The position numbers and the translations under genes are program-made. The notes beneath the pieces were generated by a model. It was given only the letters and a program-made list of their open reading frames with translations, did no database searches and had not been told where the DNA came from. From Periplaneta americana (taxonomy: Eukaryota > Arthropoda > Insecta > Blattodea > Blattidae), in assembly GCF_040183065.1 (NCBI RefSeq), contig NC_091125.1:115667121-115731120 (forward strand): a stretch of DNA of 64,000 bases, given 5' to 3'. This document shows, one piece after another, positions 37,301-47,900 of the stretch. The number at the start of each line of letters is the position of its first letter. The first letter of the stretch is position 1.

Positions 37301-37758
37301 TTCGAATCCCGGCATGGGTAGTGGAGGAAATTTATCTTCTGTCCACGGGACTTTGTGTTTGTTAGTTGTCTTGTGATTGTTCTATGATGTCTCTGTGGTG
37401 GCCCTGCATCATGACCAGGGAGGCCCATATTTTATGAGATGTCTAGTGTACCCCTAGCTATAGTAGTGTGTAAGTCGGACTGAAAGAGGAGATTAAGCAG
37501 AGTGAGAAAGAAAGAAAGATTAATGACAAATGAAAAATTATAGGCCTATCTGTAATATTAGATTGGTATGCATTTTAAAACTTTATTTCTTCTTCATGAG
37601 CAAAAATGACTGTTTTTAGTTAATGGAAGTGCCCTGAATCCGAATCTCTATTTAGATTTCCCGTATCACGGCAAATGTTTCTGAAAATTTAAAAATAAAA
37701 ACAAAAAAATATCAAAATGGCTAAGTTCATAATTTAAAATAAATAAATAAATAAATAA

Positions 37759-37802
<44 letters not shown>

Positions 37803-39131
37803 TTAACGCTATAATCTAACTTTACTGTTTCTAGTTAGTTGAAGTGTCTTGAATCCGAATCTGTATTCAGATTTTCTGTATCACGTCAGATTTTTCTGAA
37901 ACTTTTAAAAATATAGATGAAAGAATGTCAAAATTGGCGAAGTTCATATATTTTATAAAATATTTTTAACGCGATGATATAACTTTGACCAATATGACTG
38001 TTTTTAGTTTAATTCAAGTCCCCTGAATCTGATTCTGTATTCAGATGTTTAGCATCACGTCAGGTTTTTCTGTATTTTTTTAAGTATTTTAATGTGATGA
38101 TCTAACGTAGGCCTGTATTACTGTATTTAGTTAATTGAAGTGTCCTGAATCCGATTTTGTATTCTGATTTTCTGTATCATGTCAGATTTTTCTATAATTT
38201 TTTTAATATAAACGAAAACTTCAAAATTTAAACAAACGTTTTCATAATACGCAAATGAAGTTCATATGTTTTTGCGCATTCAAAGAAGTTTAAACACTGA
38301 CTGAAAACTACAAAATAAATTACTTGTAGTGACAAAACAGGAAGACATAACTACAAATGCATTATGCAGGTTACCAACACATCTCCCTGCTTTTGTATTC
38401 TGTTCTTTGGTGGTGCATTTCAACATGATGTAACTTTAAGGACCTCTTAAGAAATTTTCTTTTCGAAAAAACAAGAAAAAAAATTGAAGAGACTTATACA
38501 TACCAGCTCCGAGGAAAAGCTTATACAAATAAATGCAGAAATGTATTTTTTATAGCAGTATTTTGTATAAGGGGAGGGGGCGCAAAAAATATTGATTGAT
38601 ACTTTGTTTATAATTCTTATAATTCTTCATGCATATTGTTTTGTAACATTTTATGATTCTATTATGTATAAATTTAATTATGTAATAATATGTAGTGAAT
38701 GATTTCAATAAATAGACGTTTTCAGGAATTTCGAAAGCCTTGTATTTCTAAAAAATTAGACGTGATGAAACGAGACTAATTGTGGGTTTTGTGAGTCCAC
38801 AGTAGGGGAATGAAAAATATAAAATTTCCTGAAGCAAAATGGCTACATACCATAGTTATTAAACTTCATAATTAAGAATTTGTACACAAAATTATATATT
38901 TTCAAGTAGATATTTTTACATGCTATACACGTTACGTTTTTGGAGCTATTAAATTAGCCTTTGTATGAAGTACCAATAGCCTTATTTTGAGGATAGAAGT
39001 AACTTCGTCTTAAGTAACTGCACTTGTTAACGATTCTATAAAACTGTGGAGACAACAAAACTTGTGACACCCGTCATGAGCAGATGTAGTTAAGTGCAAG
39101 AAACAATGATAATAATAACAATAATAATAAC

Positions 39132-39178
<47 letters not shown>

Positions 39179-39400
39179 GCCAAAAACCATACATAAGTGT
39201 TCCAATTCTGTACTTTGATTGAATGTATTTCTTTTGTAGTAACGCTTTATAATGGAATGAAATAAAGGAGAAATGAGGTCCATTTACTGCTTTGCTTTAA
39301 TCTCATTTTAAACAAATACTTATAACTGTTTAATACCTACCCCAAGAGTATCTATTCCTTCGCCTCCTTCAGGATTTATCTCTACCTCCTCTTCAGCCAT
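28138..39400 (-). CDS. RSPH1: RSPH1, radial spoke head 1 (MORN-repeat protein), at least four exons
   Basis: RSPH1 is a component of the radial spoke head of the 9+2 axoneme and is needed for motile cilia and sperm flagella. Exons on the minus strand are 39400-39341 (start, [20 protein letters not shown]), 36696-36477, 31425-31199 and 28647 to 28269 or 28138. Phases agree (0, 1, 0). Exons 2 and 3 encode at least six MORN repeats (for example [60 protein letters not shown]). The PKGRGVYIF segment and the acidic C-terminal region in exon 4 are usual for RSPH1. The 3' end of the coding region is uncertain: the exon 4 frame either ends at a weak donor at 28268 or runs to a TGA inside an inserted hAT at 28138. 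The gene diverges from SPRTN. Confidence 0.9.
29246..29630. mobile_element. Foldback element with TA flanks (Tc1/mariner-type MITE)
   Basis: The arms at 29246-29411 and 29466-29630 are near-perfect reverse complements about 165 bp long, with a 54-bp spacer. The ends read CAGTAGTGGC and are bordered by TA on both sides (29244-29245 and 29631-29632). There is no coding capacity. It lies in RSPH1 intron 3. Confidence 0.88.
29815..30635 (-). mobile_element. Long tRNA-derived SINE
   Basis: On the minus strand the right end has a tRNA-like head with a B box (CCAGGTTCGATCCCC, 30570-30584) and an A-box-like TGGCTAAGTGCTAACG. It is followed by a long body with short direct repeats such as tggtcccattccagtctcta. 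The outer boundary is estimated. Confidence 0.6.
31199..31425 (-). CDS. RSPH1: RSPH1 exon 3 (MORN repeats)
   Basis: Acceptor TTGGCAG and donor GTAACA. The exon encodes (G)[69 protein letters not shown] and EWNNNL: three MORN repeats plus the start of a fourth. It is 227 nt, phase 1 in and 0 out. Confidence 0.93.
31679..31901. mobile_element. MITE with about 30-bp inverted ends
   Basis: The left end CCCTTAACTGGTATCATGAC and the reverse-complemented right end CCCTTAAATTGGTATCATGA match, and the match continues through GTCTGTGAGA. The length is about 223 bp with no ORF. The target duplication is unclear. Confidence 0.75.
32363..32523. repeat. Near-perfect 73-bp hairpin
   Basis: The arms at 32363-32435 and 32451-32523 pair with about one mismatch around a 15-nt loop. 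The loop-proximal part of each arm (gcgggaatcga) resembles a tRNA B-box, so the hairpin may come from an inverted SINE head pair. It lies upstream of RSPH1 exon 3, in intron 2. Confidence 0.9.
32685..32740. repeat. (AT)n microsatellite
   Basis: An uninterrupted run of alternating A and T, over 50 bp. Confidence 0.95.
33588..33634. repeat. (AAT)n microsatellite
   Basis: A run of about 15 AAT units directly upstream of a LINE fragment. Confidence 0.95.
33636..34075 (+). mobile_element. LINE C-terminal fragment with CPLC zinc-knuckle
   Basis: [55 protein letters not shown] has the C-P-L-C...H...C signature at the end of RT proteins of R1/LOA-like LINEs. It lies between trinucleotide repeats (33588-33634 and 34105-34165). 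Confidence 0.8.
34105..34352. repeat. (TTA)n and (AAT)n microsatellites with a short spacer
   Basis: TTA repeats at 34105-34165 and AAT repeats at 34302-34352 flank about 130 bp of unassigned sequence. The second run leads straight into a LINE. Confidence 0.9.
34355..35033 (+). mobile_element. LINE family 1, best-preserved 3' part
   Basis: An open frame of more than 200 codons up to 35013: [41 protein letters not shown]...[42 protein letters not shown]...[38 protein letters not shown]. This is the region after the RT domain of a non-LTR element. The 3' end is GCCATTTGTAAGTAAGTAA. Confidence 0.9.
35130..35330 (+). mobile_element. mariner/Tc1-like DDE C-terminal remnant
   Basis: Frame: [21 protein letters not shown], which resembles the SPDLxPxDFxLWG(x)LK block around the third catalytic Asp of insect mariner-like transposases. 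It is isolated and broken. Confidence 0.6.
35945..36460 (-). mobile_element. LINE 3' end inserted just inside RSPH1 intron 2
   Basis: The minus-strand frame [64 protein letters not shown]...[17 protein letters not shown] is a Jockey/CR1-like RT C-terminal tail. It begins within about 20 bp of the exon 2 donor and stays open, in frame with the exon, down to 36028. Confidence 0.85.
36477..36696 (-). CDS. RSPH1: RSPH1 exon 2 (MORN repeats)
   Basis: Acceptor TGTGCAG and donor GTAATT. The exon encodes [51 protein letters not shown] and [22 protein letters not shown](G). EYxGxRN followed by [13 protein letters not shown] is the classic RSPH1 N-terminus. It is 220 nt, phase 0 in and 1 out. Confidence 0.94.
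36790..37172 (+). mobile_element. LINE family 1, 3' fragment
   Basis: [50 protein letters not shown], then a disrupted frame, ending AAAAGCCATAAGTAAGTAAG. It lies in RSPH1 intron 1, about 90 bp from exon 2. Confidence 0.88.
37255..37520 (+). mobile_element. tRNA-derived SINE
   Basis: B box GAGGTTCGAATCCCGGC at 37299-37315 is preceded by a weak A-box region. The body has cccctagctatagtagtgtg and the tail is gaaagaaagaaag. Confidence 0.65.
37605..38215. repeat. Degenerate tandem repeat, about 120-220-bp units, four copies
   Basis: Units starting with ctgtttttagttaatgg at about 37609, 37826, 38000 and 38122 share cctgaatccgaatctgtatt...tgtatcacgtcagatttttctg. Spacing is irregular because of indels and an (AAAT)n/(AT)n insertion at 37738-37797. 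Confidence 0.85.
38220..39070. other. RSPH1 intron 1 sequence
   Basis: A+T-rich intronic sequence. I recognise nothing in it. Confidence 0.5.
39107..39177. repeat. (AAT)n microsatellite
   Basis: About 23 AAT units with two early interruptions, in RSPH1 intron 1. Confidence 0.95.
39341..39400 (-). CDS. RSPH1: RSPH1 exon 1 (start codon)
   Basis: The ATG at 39400 opens [20 protein letters not shown] and joins at donor GTAGGT, phase 0, to EYVGERN. The acidic leader matches the family. A CAG at 39419-39421 (minus-strand sense) could be the acceptor of a 5' UTR intron. Confidence 0.88.
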
Positions 39401-39420
39401 TATTTTTCGTTCACCAGTGT

Positions 39421-40297
39421 CTGAAACATTATAAGTTTTATTATAATATTTGAAACAACACTTTTTACATAATTAATCTTTTGTAATTGTATAATTCAAA
39501 TATTTTTCAGCGGCAAGTATATTTCTTATCAGGAACTATATAAATTACTAAACAGTAAAGGAATTTTTAAAGCTATTTAAGCTTAGATTTCCATTTTAAA
39601 ATTACATTAATTACAATGATAAAGTCATTACTAAAAAAAGAATGGCATAACAGCTCACGTGTTTGTGTTTTCGCGCTATTGTAAATCAAAGGTAATTTTG
39701 TCTTTGCCAGGCACTAGGTATCTTCTTTGCGCATATGAACTATGTTGGTAGCAATGAATTAGAAATACAGTTATCAAGAAAAAAAAAGTGGAAGTACCAG
39801 CTTCGCCAACGTAATTTTTCATAGCTAAATCTAATATGTAATAGATGGCCTAGGTAGATGGCAATAGTGAAAATAGCGGACAACATGCAATGTTTAATTT
39901 AGTCTTTACTTGTATTTTCGTAAGAGCTTATTATTGATGCACTTTATGATGTGATATTTTATCACAACTCTTTCCACATAGTGAGCACACAGTTTTCGCT
40001 TGGATCATGGAATCATGGACTGGCGACTTTTAACTGTTTTTCAGCGATAATTTTTGTATAACTTTCCTAGTGCTTAAATACGAGTTGTAATATAACTCGT
40101 TGCTTAAATAGGATTTAGCGACTTTTTTAACAACCTCTAGCGATAAAAATAAACTTTTTTATGTTGATAATAAGGAATCTAGTGACTTTTCAACGACTGC
40201 TGTTTGGCGACTTCCATCTACTTAAATTGGCGACACTGTATCGTTCGGGCCGTCGGTACTTGTCAAGAATCATAGATGAGTGTTTGAAGTTTTAAGT
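39421..40297. promoter_or_regulatory. Shared upstream region of RSPH1 and SPRTN
   Basis: About 0.9 kb separates the two divergent start codons. It is likely to hold both promoters. No TATA box or CpG-rich core is obvious by eye. Short cgactt repeats occur at 40020-40220. A three-codon upstream ORF (40275-40286, ATG AGT GTT TGA) precedes SPRTN. Confidence 0.5.
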
Positions 40298-40363
40298 ATG
40301 TACTTCGATGAAGATTTTGCTTTAGCGTTGCAGTTGCAAGAACAGTTAACAAATGAAAATGAA
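40298..40363 (+). CDS. SPRTN: SPRTN exon 1
   Basis: ATG opens MYFDEDFALALQLQEQLTNENE and leaves at GTAAGG, phase 0. The short acidic, LQ-rich N-terminus matches human MDDDLMLALRLQEE. A three-codon uORF begins 23 nt upstream. Confidence 0.85.
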
Positions 40364-41863
40364 GTAAGGGGAGTTCTTTCAAGCTAATTGTCATTTAATT
40401 CGATATACATTTCCAATTGATAACATATTTTGTGCGCTTTTGATAGTTAAGTAGGCCTACCTAATTGAATGTCTTGATAGAAATCTTTGGTGTTACAGTT
40501 TCTCTGTCTGACAGGTGTTTCGGGGCATTCCTGTCTCATAAATACAGTAACATTACGAATGAGGTGTTTACTTAGTAGCCGCCTAATCGCCTAGTATAAT
40601 ATGCGGATGAAATATAGAGGCCATTCGCAAGTTACATAAGTTTGTATGAATTTGGAGAAAAATCACCTTTTACTTAATTTGACAGGAGGTTGAGGTGGAT
40701 CCTGGGCCATTCTGGAAGTTTTAGCAATGAGAAAAATCCTGTCACCATCCAGGATTGAACCCAAAATCTTTCAGTACGTAGCCAGTTGCTCTGCTAACTG
40801 AGTTACCCGACTTTTTTTTTAAATTCCTGTAGCTATTTTACGATGCTTTTCAACTGCTAAAGTTACCTAACGTCTGAATGAGATGAAGGTGATAATGCCA
40901 GTGAAATGAGTCCAGGGTCCAGCGCCGAAAGTTACCCAACATGTGCTATTAATGGGTTGAGGGAAAACTCCTGAAAAAACTTCTATCAGGTGACTTATCC
41001 CAACCAGAATTTGAATCTGGTCCCTCTCGTTTCACGGTCAGGCACTGACTGTCTTGAAACATATTTACAGATAGAGATAATCCACAAAAACATTTTCTCC
41101 CTACTGAGCCATCATTGCTCTTCTTTCCTTCAAAGTTATATTGTAACATCTGGTGATAATTCGTTTCAGAGGGAATCTGGCAGAAGCATCTCTTCACCTC
41201 CGATCAAAGCACTTGAGTTGAGGAATAAGGAGAATGGACACAGGAGCAAACCTCCAAAAGAAACATCCATTGTGGATCCATCCTGGGAATACATTGACCC
41301 CACTCCTGACATCCATGCTTTGTTCGTCCAGTTCGATATACGATTCTTCTGGGGGAAGCTGAAGAATGTGGAAGTGAGGTGGAGCCCCAGGATGACTTCG
41401 TAAGTTACTGAGGGAAAAGAAACATAATCTGGTGTCAACACATGATTGAGACAATTACTGGTGAAACCTAACAGTAAACCTATATGTTCTAGAAGTCTGG
41501 CTTGAAGGAGAATGGTTGGTCGGTCGGTCAGTCAGGATGTTGGTTGCATAGGCTTATGGTTCTTGGCTATTTGCATTCTGGCATAACAATATGAAGTTTT
41601 CAGATCTGTTCGAGGTCTTGGTGAATTTTTATGTAATGGTTCTTATTCTCTGTTGTGTTGTGTGTTTATAGTTGAATCCAAAATTTGTACAGTAATTCAG
41701 CCCTTATCCATGGAATTTGTATTCACAGTTTCAGTTATCTGCATTTAACCTCGGTGACTTTTGTTTATGCAAGTTAGCACCTAGTGTCTTAATCTCTAGA
41801 ATTTTATAGAAAATCTAGATGACAAGCATGTGTATTAACAAGTGTAATAATGGACAACGTAAC

Positions 41864-41935
<72 letters not shown>

Positions 41936-44900
41936 GGTGGTGGTGGTGGTTTCATATTATTACTGATTCATATTTTCGTAACATTTATATATTTTTTATA
42001 GTATCCACTAAGTATAAAATAGCCATCGGCGCAGCTCAGTCAGCTAAGGTGCTTGCCTACTGATCCAGAGTTGCGCTTGGGCGCGGGTTCGATTCCCGCT
42101 TGGGCTGATTACCTGGTTAGGTTTTTTCCGAGGTTTTCCCCAACCATAAGGCGAATATCAGGTAATGTATGGCTAATCCCCGGCCTCATCTCGCCAAATA
42201 CCATTTTGCTATTACCAATCCCATCGACACTAAATAATCTAGTAGTTGATACAGTGTCATTAAATAACCAAGTAAAAGAAAAAGTATAAAATAAAATTTA
42301 AAATCATATAAGACTCACGGAATCCCGACAACATACCTTGAGAAACACTGCTCTATGTTAATTCAACAGTACTCCAGACTGAACGAGGAGTGGCCTAGTG
42401 TGTACATACATTTTCGGAAATCGCCATCAGAGATAATAGCGATAGTGGTAGTCAAGATTAGAGTCTCCGGTATTATGAACAGTAAAGACTCCTGGAATAG
42501 CATAGGATAATGTTTTCAGAACATGTAATATACTACAGTGCTGCATGCTGCAGCTACCGTGACGGTTCGAGTAGACCTAAGAGGCATGGCTATAAGACTA
42601 GGGAATCCTCGGCTCAGGAAGTGAGACACGGGCAGTAAGTCTATTACAATGTTACTGGTATGTAACAATTCGCCATATGTGTAGTGGTTCATATTTCCAT
42701 AAAAAATATGGTTGAGTACACTAAACATTGTTGTAATTTTATGTAATAAACTACTCATACATTGATAGAATGATTTTTGAATGTCTGGATCACGATGATG
42801 AAACTATTCTGCAGCTTCCCTTGTTCTGTGATTGTCGTCACAGAGCAGTACTAACTCCATTCACTGTTCATGAGTCAACATGATCTCTTCTTTAACTTTC
42901 AAACAATATCAATTACAACTCAAAATAATAATGATCTGTCCTTCAGCTCTCAGTAACTCCTAACAGTAAGCGAAATGAAACACAAACTAACTGTAACATT
43001 GTTGTTTACTACTCCTACTCCATGATTAAATAAAAAAACAAATATAAACGAAAGATTACATTCATTTCCAAATGGAATAATACATTTCATGCAGATAACT
43101 TTTGTGTCACATGATATTCATTCATTCATTGTGTTCTGCCCAAAAGAAGGTTTTTCACTGCAAATCCAGCATTCTCCAATCTTTCCTATTTTCCGCCTTC
43201 CATTTTTGCAGTTTTTCTGGGGAAAGATAAATGTGGTAGCTTCCCATTGCTTTCTGTACACATCACTCTTTTTCGCATTTTAAAAGATCTCAGGGAGCCC
43301 CAACGTGGAGGTGAGGAGAGTGGATTTGACTAATTAGGCCCTCTGGACTCCACCAAAATTCACCACAATGCTTACATATCAGTTCTATCAGGGTTTTTGA
43401 CCTGATCAGAGATCAGGAAATCCCAATTAGCTTTACCCCCCCCCCCCCCTACACACTATTTATAATGCAACGTGTAAGTTGCGAGATTTTATTACCGAAA
43501 GCTGACATACTGAATCACTGCTAAGTGGGCTGTTACTGACTTTTCGAACAGCGCTGTACCACAGTCTAGTATATGCAGTCACGAAGCTCAATACGTAGGG
43601 AATATGCATCCATAGATAGTTGCTAACCACTAGGATCACTACTATTGCCTCATCACAGACAATGCGAAATAGTGCGGGCACAGTCTGTTGTTCCTAGTGC
43701 CCTCAACTCAAGCTTCGTGACTGTTTAAAGCAAAACCTGTTTCCAGGCATACACCCATTCGTATGTAGTGTTCTATTATGAGGTATGATTGGTCTCTTCA
43801 CTTCCGTCAAAGACATTAATGTAGGGATTTTATCACTATTTCTTCTGTCAGTCTCGTCATTTTTTCTGTGCATGCATGCAGTTTACATGTGCCATGACAC
43901 ATTATGTTTCAAGCCACACCATCGTAACCACTCATTCACACGCATGACTTGGACGGTTTGTGTTACAGTTGTGCAGGCGTGTGTTGCTATGAGGGGAGAG
44001 GTGGCCTCTGCTCTGTGCGGCTTAGCCTTCCCCTGCTAAAGCTTCGCCCTAGGAAGGACTTAGTTGAAACCCTCTTGGTAAGTCTGTTTTACTGTAATGC
44101 AGTTCACAGTCGCTAAGTGATGTAGCTTGAGGCATCCATTTTGACATTGTCCTTGAACATATAATCCAGACTATGAACATATGTTATGAATGTTGTTGTC
44201 ACTCACCCACATTGACCTGCTTTGACCCAAGAAATCAAAACACAGATGCCTCTTTGTAAATTTTCTTATTTCCTGAATGTTGAACAGCCTGTGTTGAAAT
44301 GGAAGTGAGACGATTGTGCTATGAATGTTTGTGTTGAAATCTGAGTGAGACGTGTATGTTCTATACGAGCATGTCAAGGAAGAAAGAGTTGAGGAATTAA
44401 TTTTTTTATTCCAGTGTGTATCAGCAGTCAACCTAAAGAAATGTATGTAGAGTAATGAAGTACTGAAAACTGCATAATTTGGTAGTGATTGTGCAGTACA
44501 ATGCAGCCCAATACTGTCCATACAGTGATAAATATTGCCGACGTGACTCACTGGTAATAACTTGCTTCCAAGCTTTCATTAACAAATCTCACATATCAAG
44601 AACACTGCCTATACTGACAGTATAATGAAGTATTGCTGGACTAAGAATGGCAGAGAAAATCACCTTCACTGCTGCTTGTTAAGGTGAACTTAAAATATCA
44701 TACCTGCCAATTCAATACAGGAAGCATAAAAGTTCTTTAGAACAACCTAAAATGGTCGTATAGTATAGTCCGGATCAGCTTGCTTAATGCCCTAAGGGTG
44801 GAACCTAACCATTTTCCCCTATTACTACATATGCTAGTGGATTATAGTGTTTTTCTAGACGTCAGGTTGAATTTTCTTTTACCAATTTTGTTTTGAATGT

Positions 44901-47900
44901 CCAGTACGTACTGATAAATACAACTGGCAGTTATTTTCAAATTGTTATGTTGGCAACAATTTTGGTTTCCAGTAAAGGAAACTGATGAAACAGAAGTAAC
45001 TAAGCTTGTGAAATTTGAATGTAATTAATAAGTAATTAGTAATACCGATGTTAATATTAATATCAAAACTTAATTCATTTGTGTTGCGTTGTGATTCCAA
45101 TTCAACACTATATTCACGTAAGTGTAAGATATAACATACAGAGCTCTCTTATGAGCTGTGAGTAGAAGACACAAAAGTAGAGGAAGCTTGTTGTAATAAT
45201 TATTTTTACTTTTACTTAACTTACACTAACATAGTAATGATTTACACAGTGTCATGATATTAATGTTATGAGGTGATTGTTGTTTTTTCTTGCATGTCAG
45301 CATGAGATGATCCATGCATACCTCTTTGTGACTCACAACAATCGCGATCGAGATGGCCATGGGCCCGAGTTCCACAAGCATATGAATCGCATCAACAATG
45401 AAGCAGGCACCAAAATAACTGTGAGTTGGCTGCATATTGATGCTTTTATTGTTTCTTCTTCTTTCTTTCTTGGTAATGTACAATTTCACTGAAACTTCCC
45501 ATGTCCAGAGATATTTGCCATTAATGTAATACCTTTGCACTAGTTTTTCTGTAGCATATTTCAGTCCAGTAGCCAAATGCCAGAATGTTTTTTTTTTTTT
45601 TTTTTCATTTTATTTAGTTATTTAATGACACTGTATGAAATACTAAATTATTTAATGTCTGTGGAAATTGGTGATGGCGAAATGGTATTAGACAAGATGA
45701 GGCCGAGGATTCGCCACAGATTATATAACATTCTCCCAATGGTTGAGAAAAACCTTGGGGGAAAAAATCCATGTAATCAGCCCAAGCGGGAATCGAATCC
45801 ATGCCGAAGCTCAATTTCGATTCAACAGGCTAGAATGTTGGATTTCTACGTGAGACTGGTTCATATTCTTGTGAGTCTAGGTGAAACTGTGATATAAATT
45901 TAAATTTGTACTCACTGATTAACTTTGTAATTTCTTTACTGTGTTAATATGAGGAATTTTACTTGGCTGACTAGTTGCAAAGTGGTATTCTTCATTGTCC
46001 AAAGCCTAATGACGATTCCACACTTTCTTCTGGTTTCCTGTTGTGGTGGGTGTGTTTTTGTATGTTTTTAAATTTCATATTGTTCTAGAGTGTCAAGTTT
46101 CTGGTTTTTTGGCTGGATGTGTAGTATTTTCATATCAGTGTCTATTTTGCTGTAGTTGTGATTGGAATTTGTGATGTGTTCTGCGTAGGTTGAATTATTG
46201 TGTAGTTTGGTTATGGCTCTGATATGTTTTTGTAACGTGTTTGAAATGATCTTCCAGTTGATGTTGTATGTGTTTTGTTTTCATATGTTAATGTGATGTA
46301 TTTGTTTTGTTCTTGTGTTTGTGTGGCATTTTCTTGTTTGCATTTAGTCTTTCTTATGATGTTGCCTATTATGTTGGGGTTGTATTCATTTTTCTGTACT
46401 ATGTATTTTTTCATTATAGTCTTATTGGCTCTTTTTTTTTTTTTTTTTGGAAAAGGAAGAGTTGTTGACGATCAGGTCCCTTAAACTGTGATATAATTGA
46501 AGTTCTGTTGTGTCCCACTTTTTCTTTGCTTCCTTATGTCTCTGTGGTCTTATGAAATGTAGGTTGTATGCTGGATGAGTGGAAGAGAAGGCCTTACGGC
46601 CTTAACTCTGCCAGCTAAAATAAATCATTATTATTATTATTATTATTACACCAGAGACATTTTTCTGCAAAGGGGAGGAGCATGGTGTGATAATAAAAAG
46701 TTCATTGTTCTTATGTGTACTGAAAATGAAATGGCAGTTAAACTGATACAAAGAGGAACTACATACAGTCTACCAGTAACAAAAGAAAACACCTCATAAA
46801 GGAAGTAAAATCAACACTTAAGTAGAGAATTTCTTCGTACAATCATTCCACCATTTCCCCATTAATCATCAATCATAATTATCGTCATCATCATCATCAT
46901 TATCATGGTGCAAATAAACTCTCCTCCATGCGATGTACCATAATACTAAGATAATAAAGTGATTTATAGCTTCAGCATGTTACTCTTTAAGGAGGATTCA
47001 AGTTACTTTCTTTAGATATTTTGTAAGAAATTTAAATTGCTTCAGAATTTCTATTTTGAGACTTTCATAGAAAGACACGTTTTCAGAATTCCTGCTACCA
47101 AGAAAGTGCATTTTTAACATGCTGTCTGTGTGTCCATCCTTCCACTTATTCTTTCTTCATATATTCTGTATAAATGAGTTAGTTTATCCAGACATGATGC
47201 ACATGAAATTTAATGTTTTACTAAAAATTAGGTCACTTAAGAATTTAGTTCTAACAACAACTTTCCAGTGTTGAAATGAAAACTAAGTGGTAAATTACCT
47301 AGTTGACTACTTTCGACTTTCTGTCAGTCATCATGTAGTGAGGTCCTTGCTTCTTCTGGTTTCTTCAGTCGTTTTGTTGAAGGAAATTTCAACTGATACT
47401 GCAAAATAAATAAAGTATCACACGGTTTGGCAGTATTAACTTTTTCTTCCAGATATCAGCTGTGCCTGGCCCCTTTCTGTTTAACCATTTTGACTATATA
47501 TTAACTCAATCTCTCACTTAATTTTATTTCAGAGTCACTTTAGCTGTTTGAAATTTGTGGAAGTAATAGATCAAATATTAATGATGCAAAATAATTTATG
47601 GTTGTGTTTGTCTATAAATGCAAACATTTCAGGTATAAGATGGAAGAAGTAATTTAGTGCTTCATTGTTGTTTGTAATGCAGGTGTATCACAGCTTCCAT
47701 GATGAGGTAAAGCTATACCAGCAGCACTGGTGGCGGTGCGATGGACCATGCCAGAAGAGACCACCATACTTTGGCATGGTGAAGCGTGCGATGGACCGTG
47801 CACCTGGACCTACTGACTTCTGGTGGAAGGATCATCAAGAACGTTGTGGAGGACGTTACATCAAGGTGCGCGAGCCAGAGGGGTTTTCAAAGAAGAAGAC

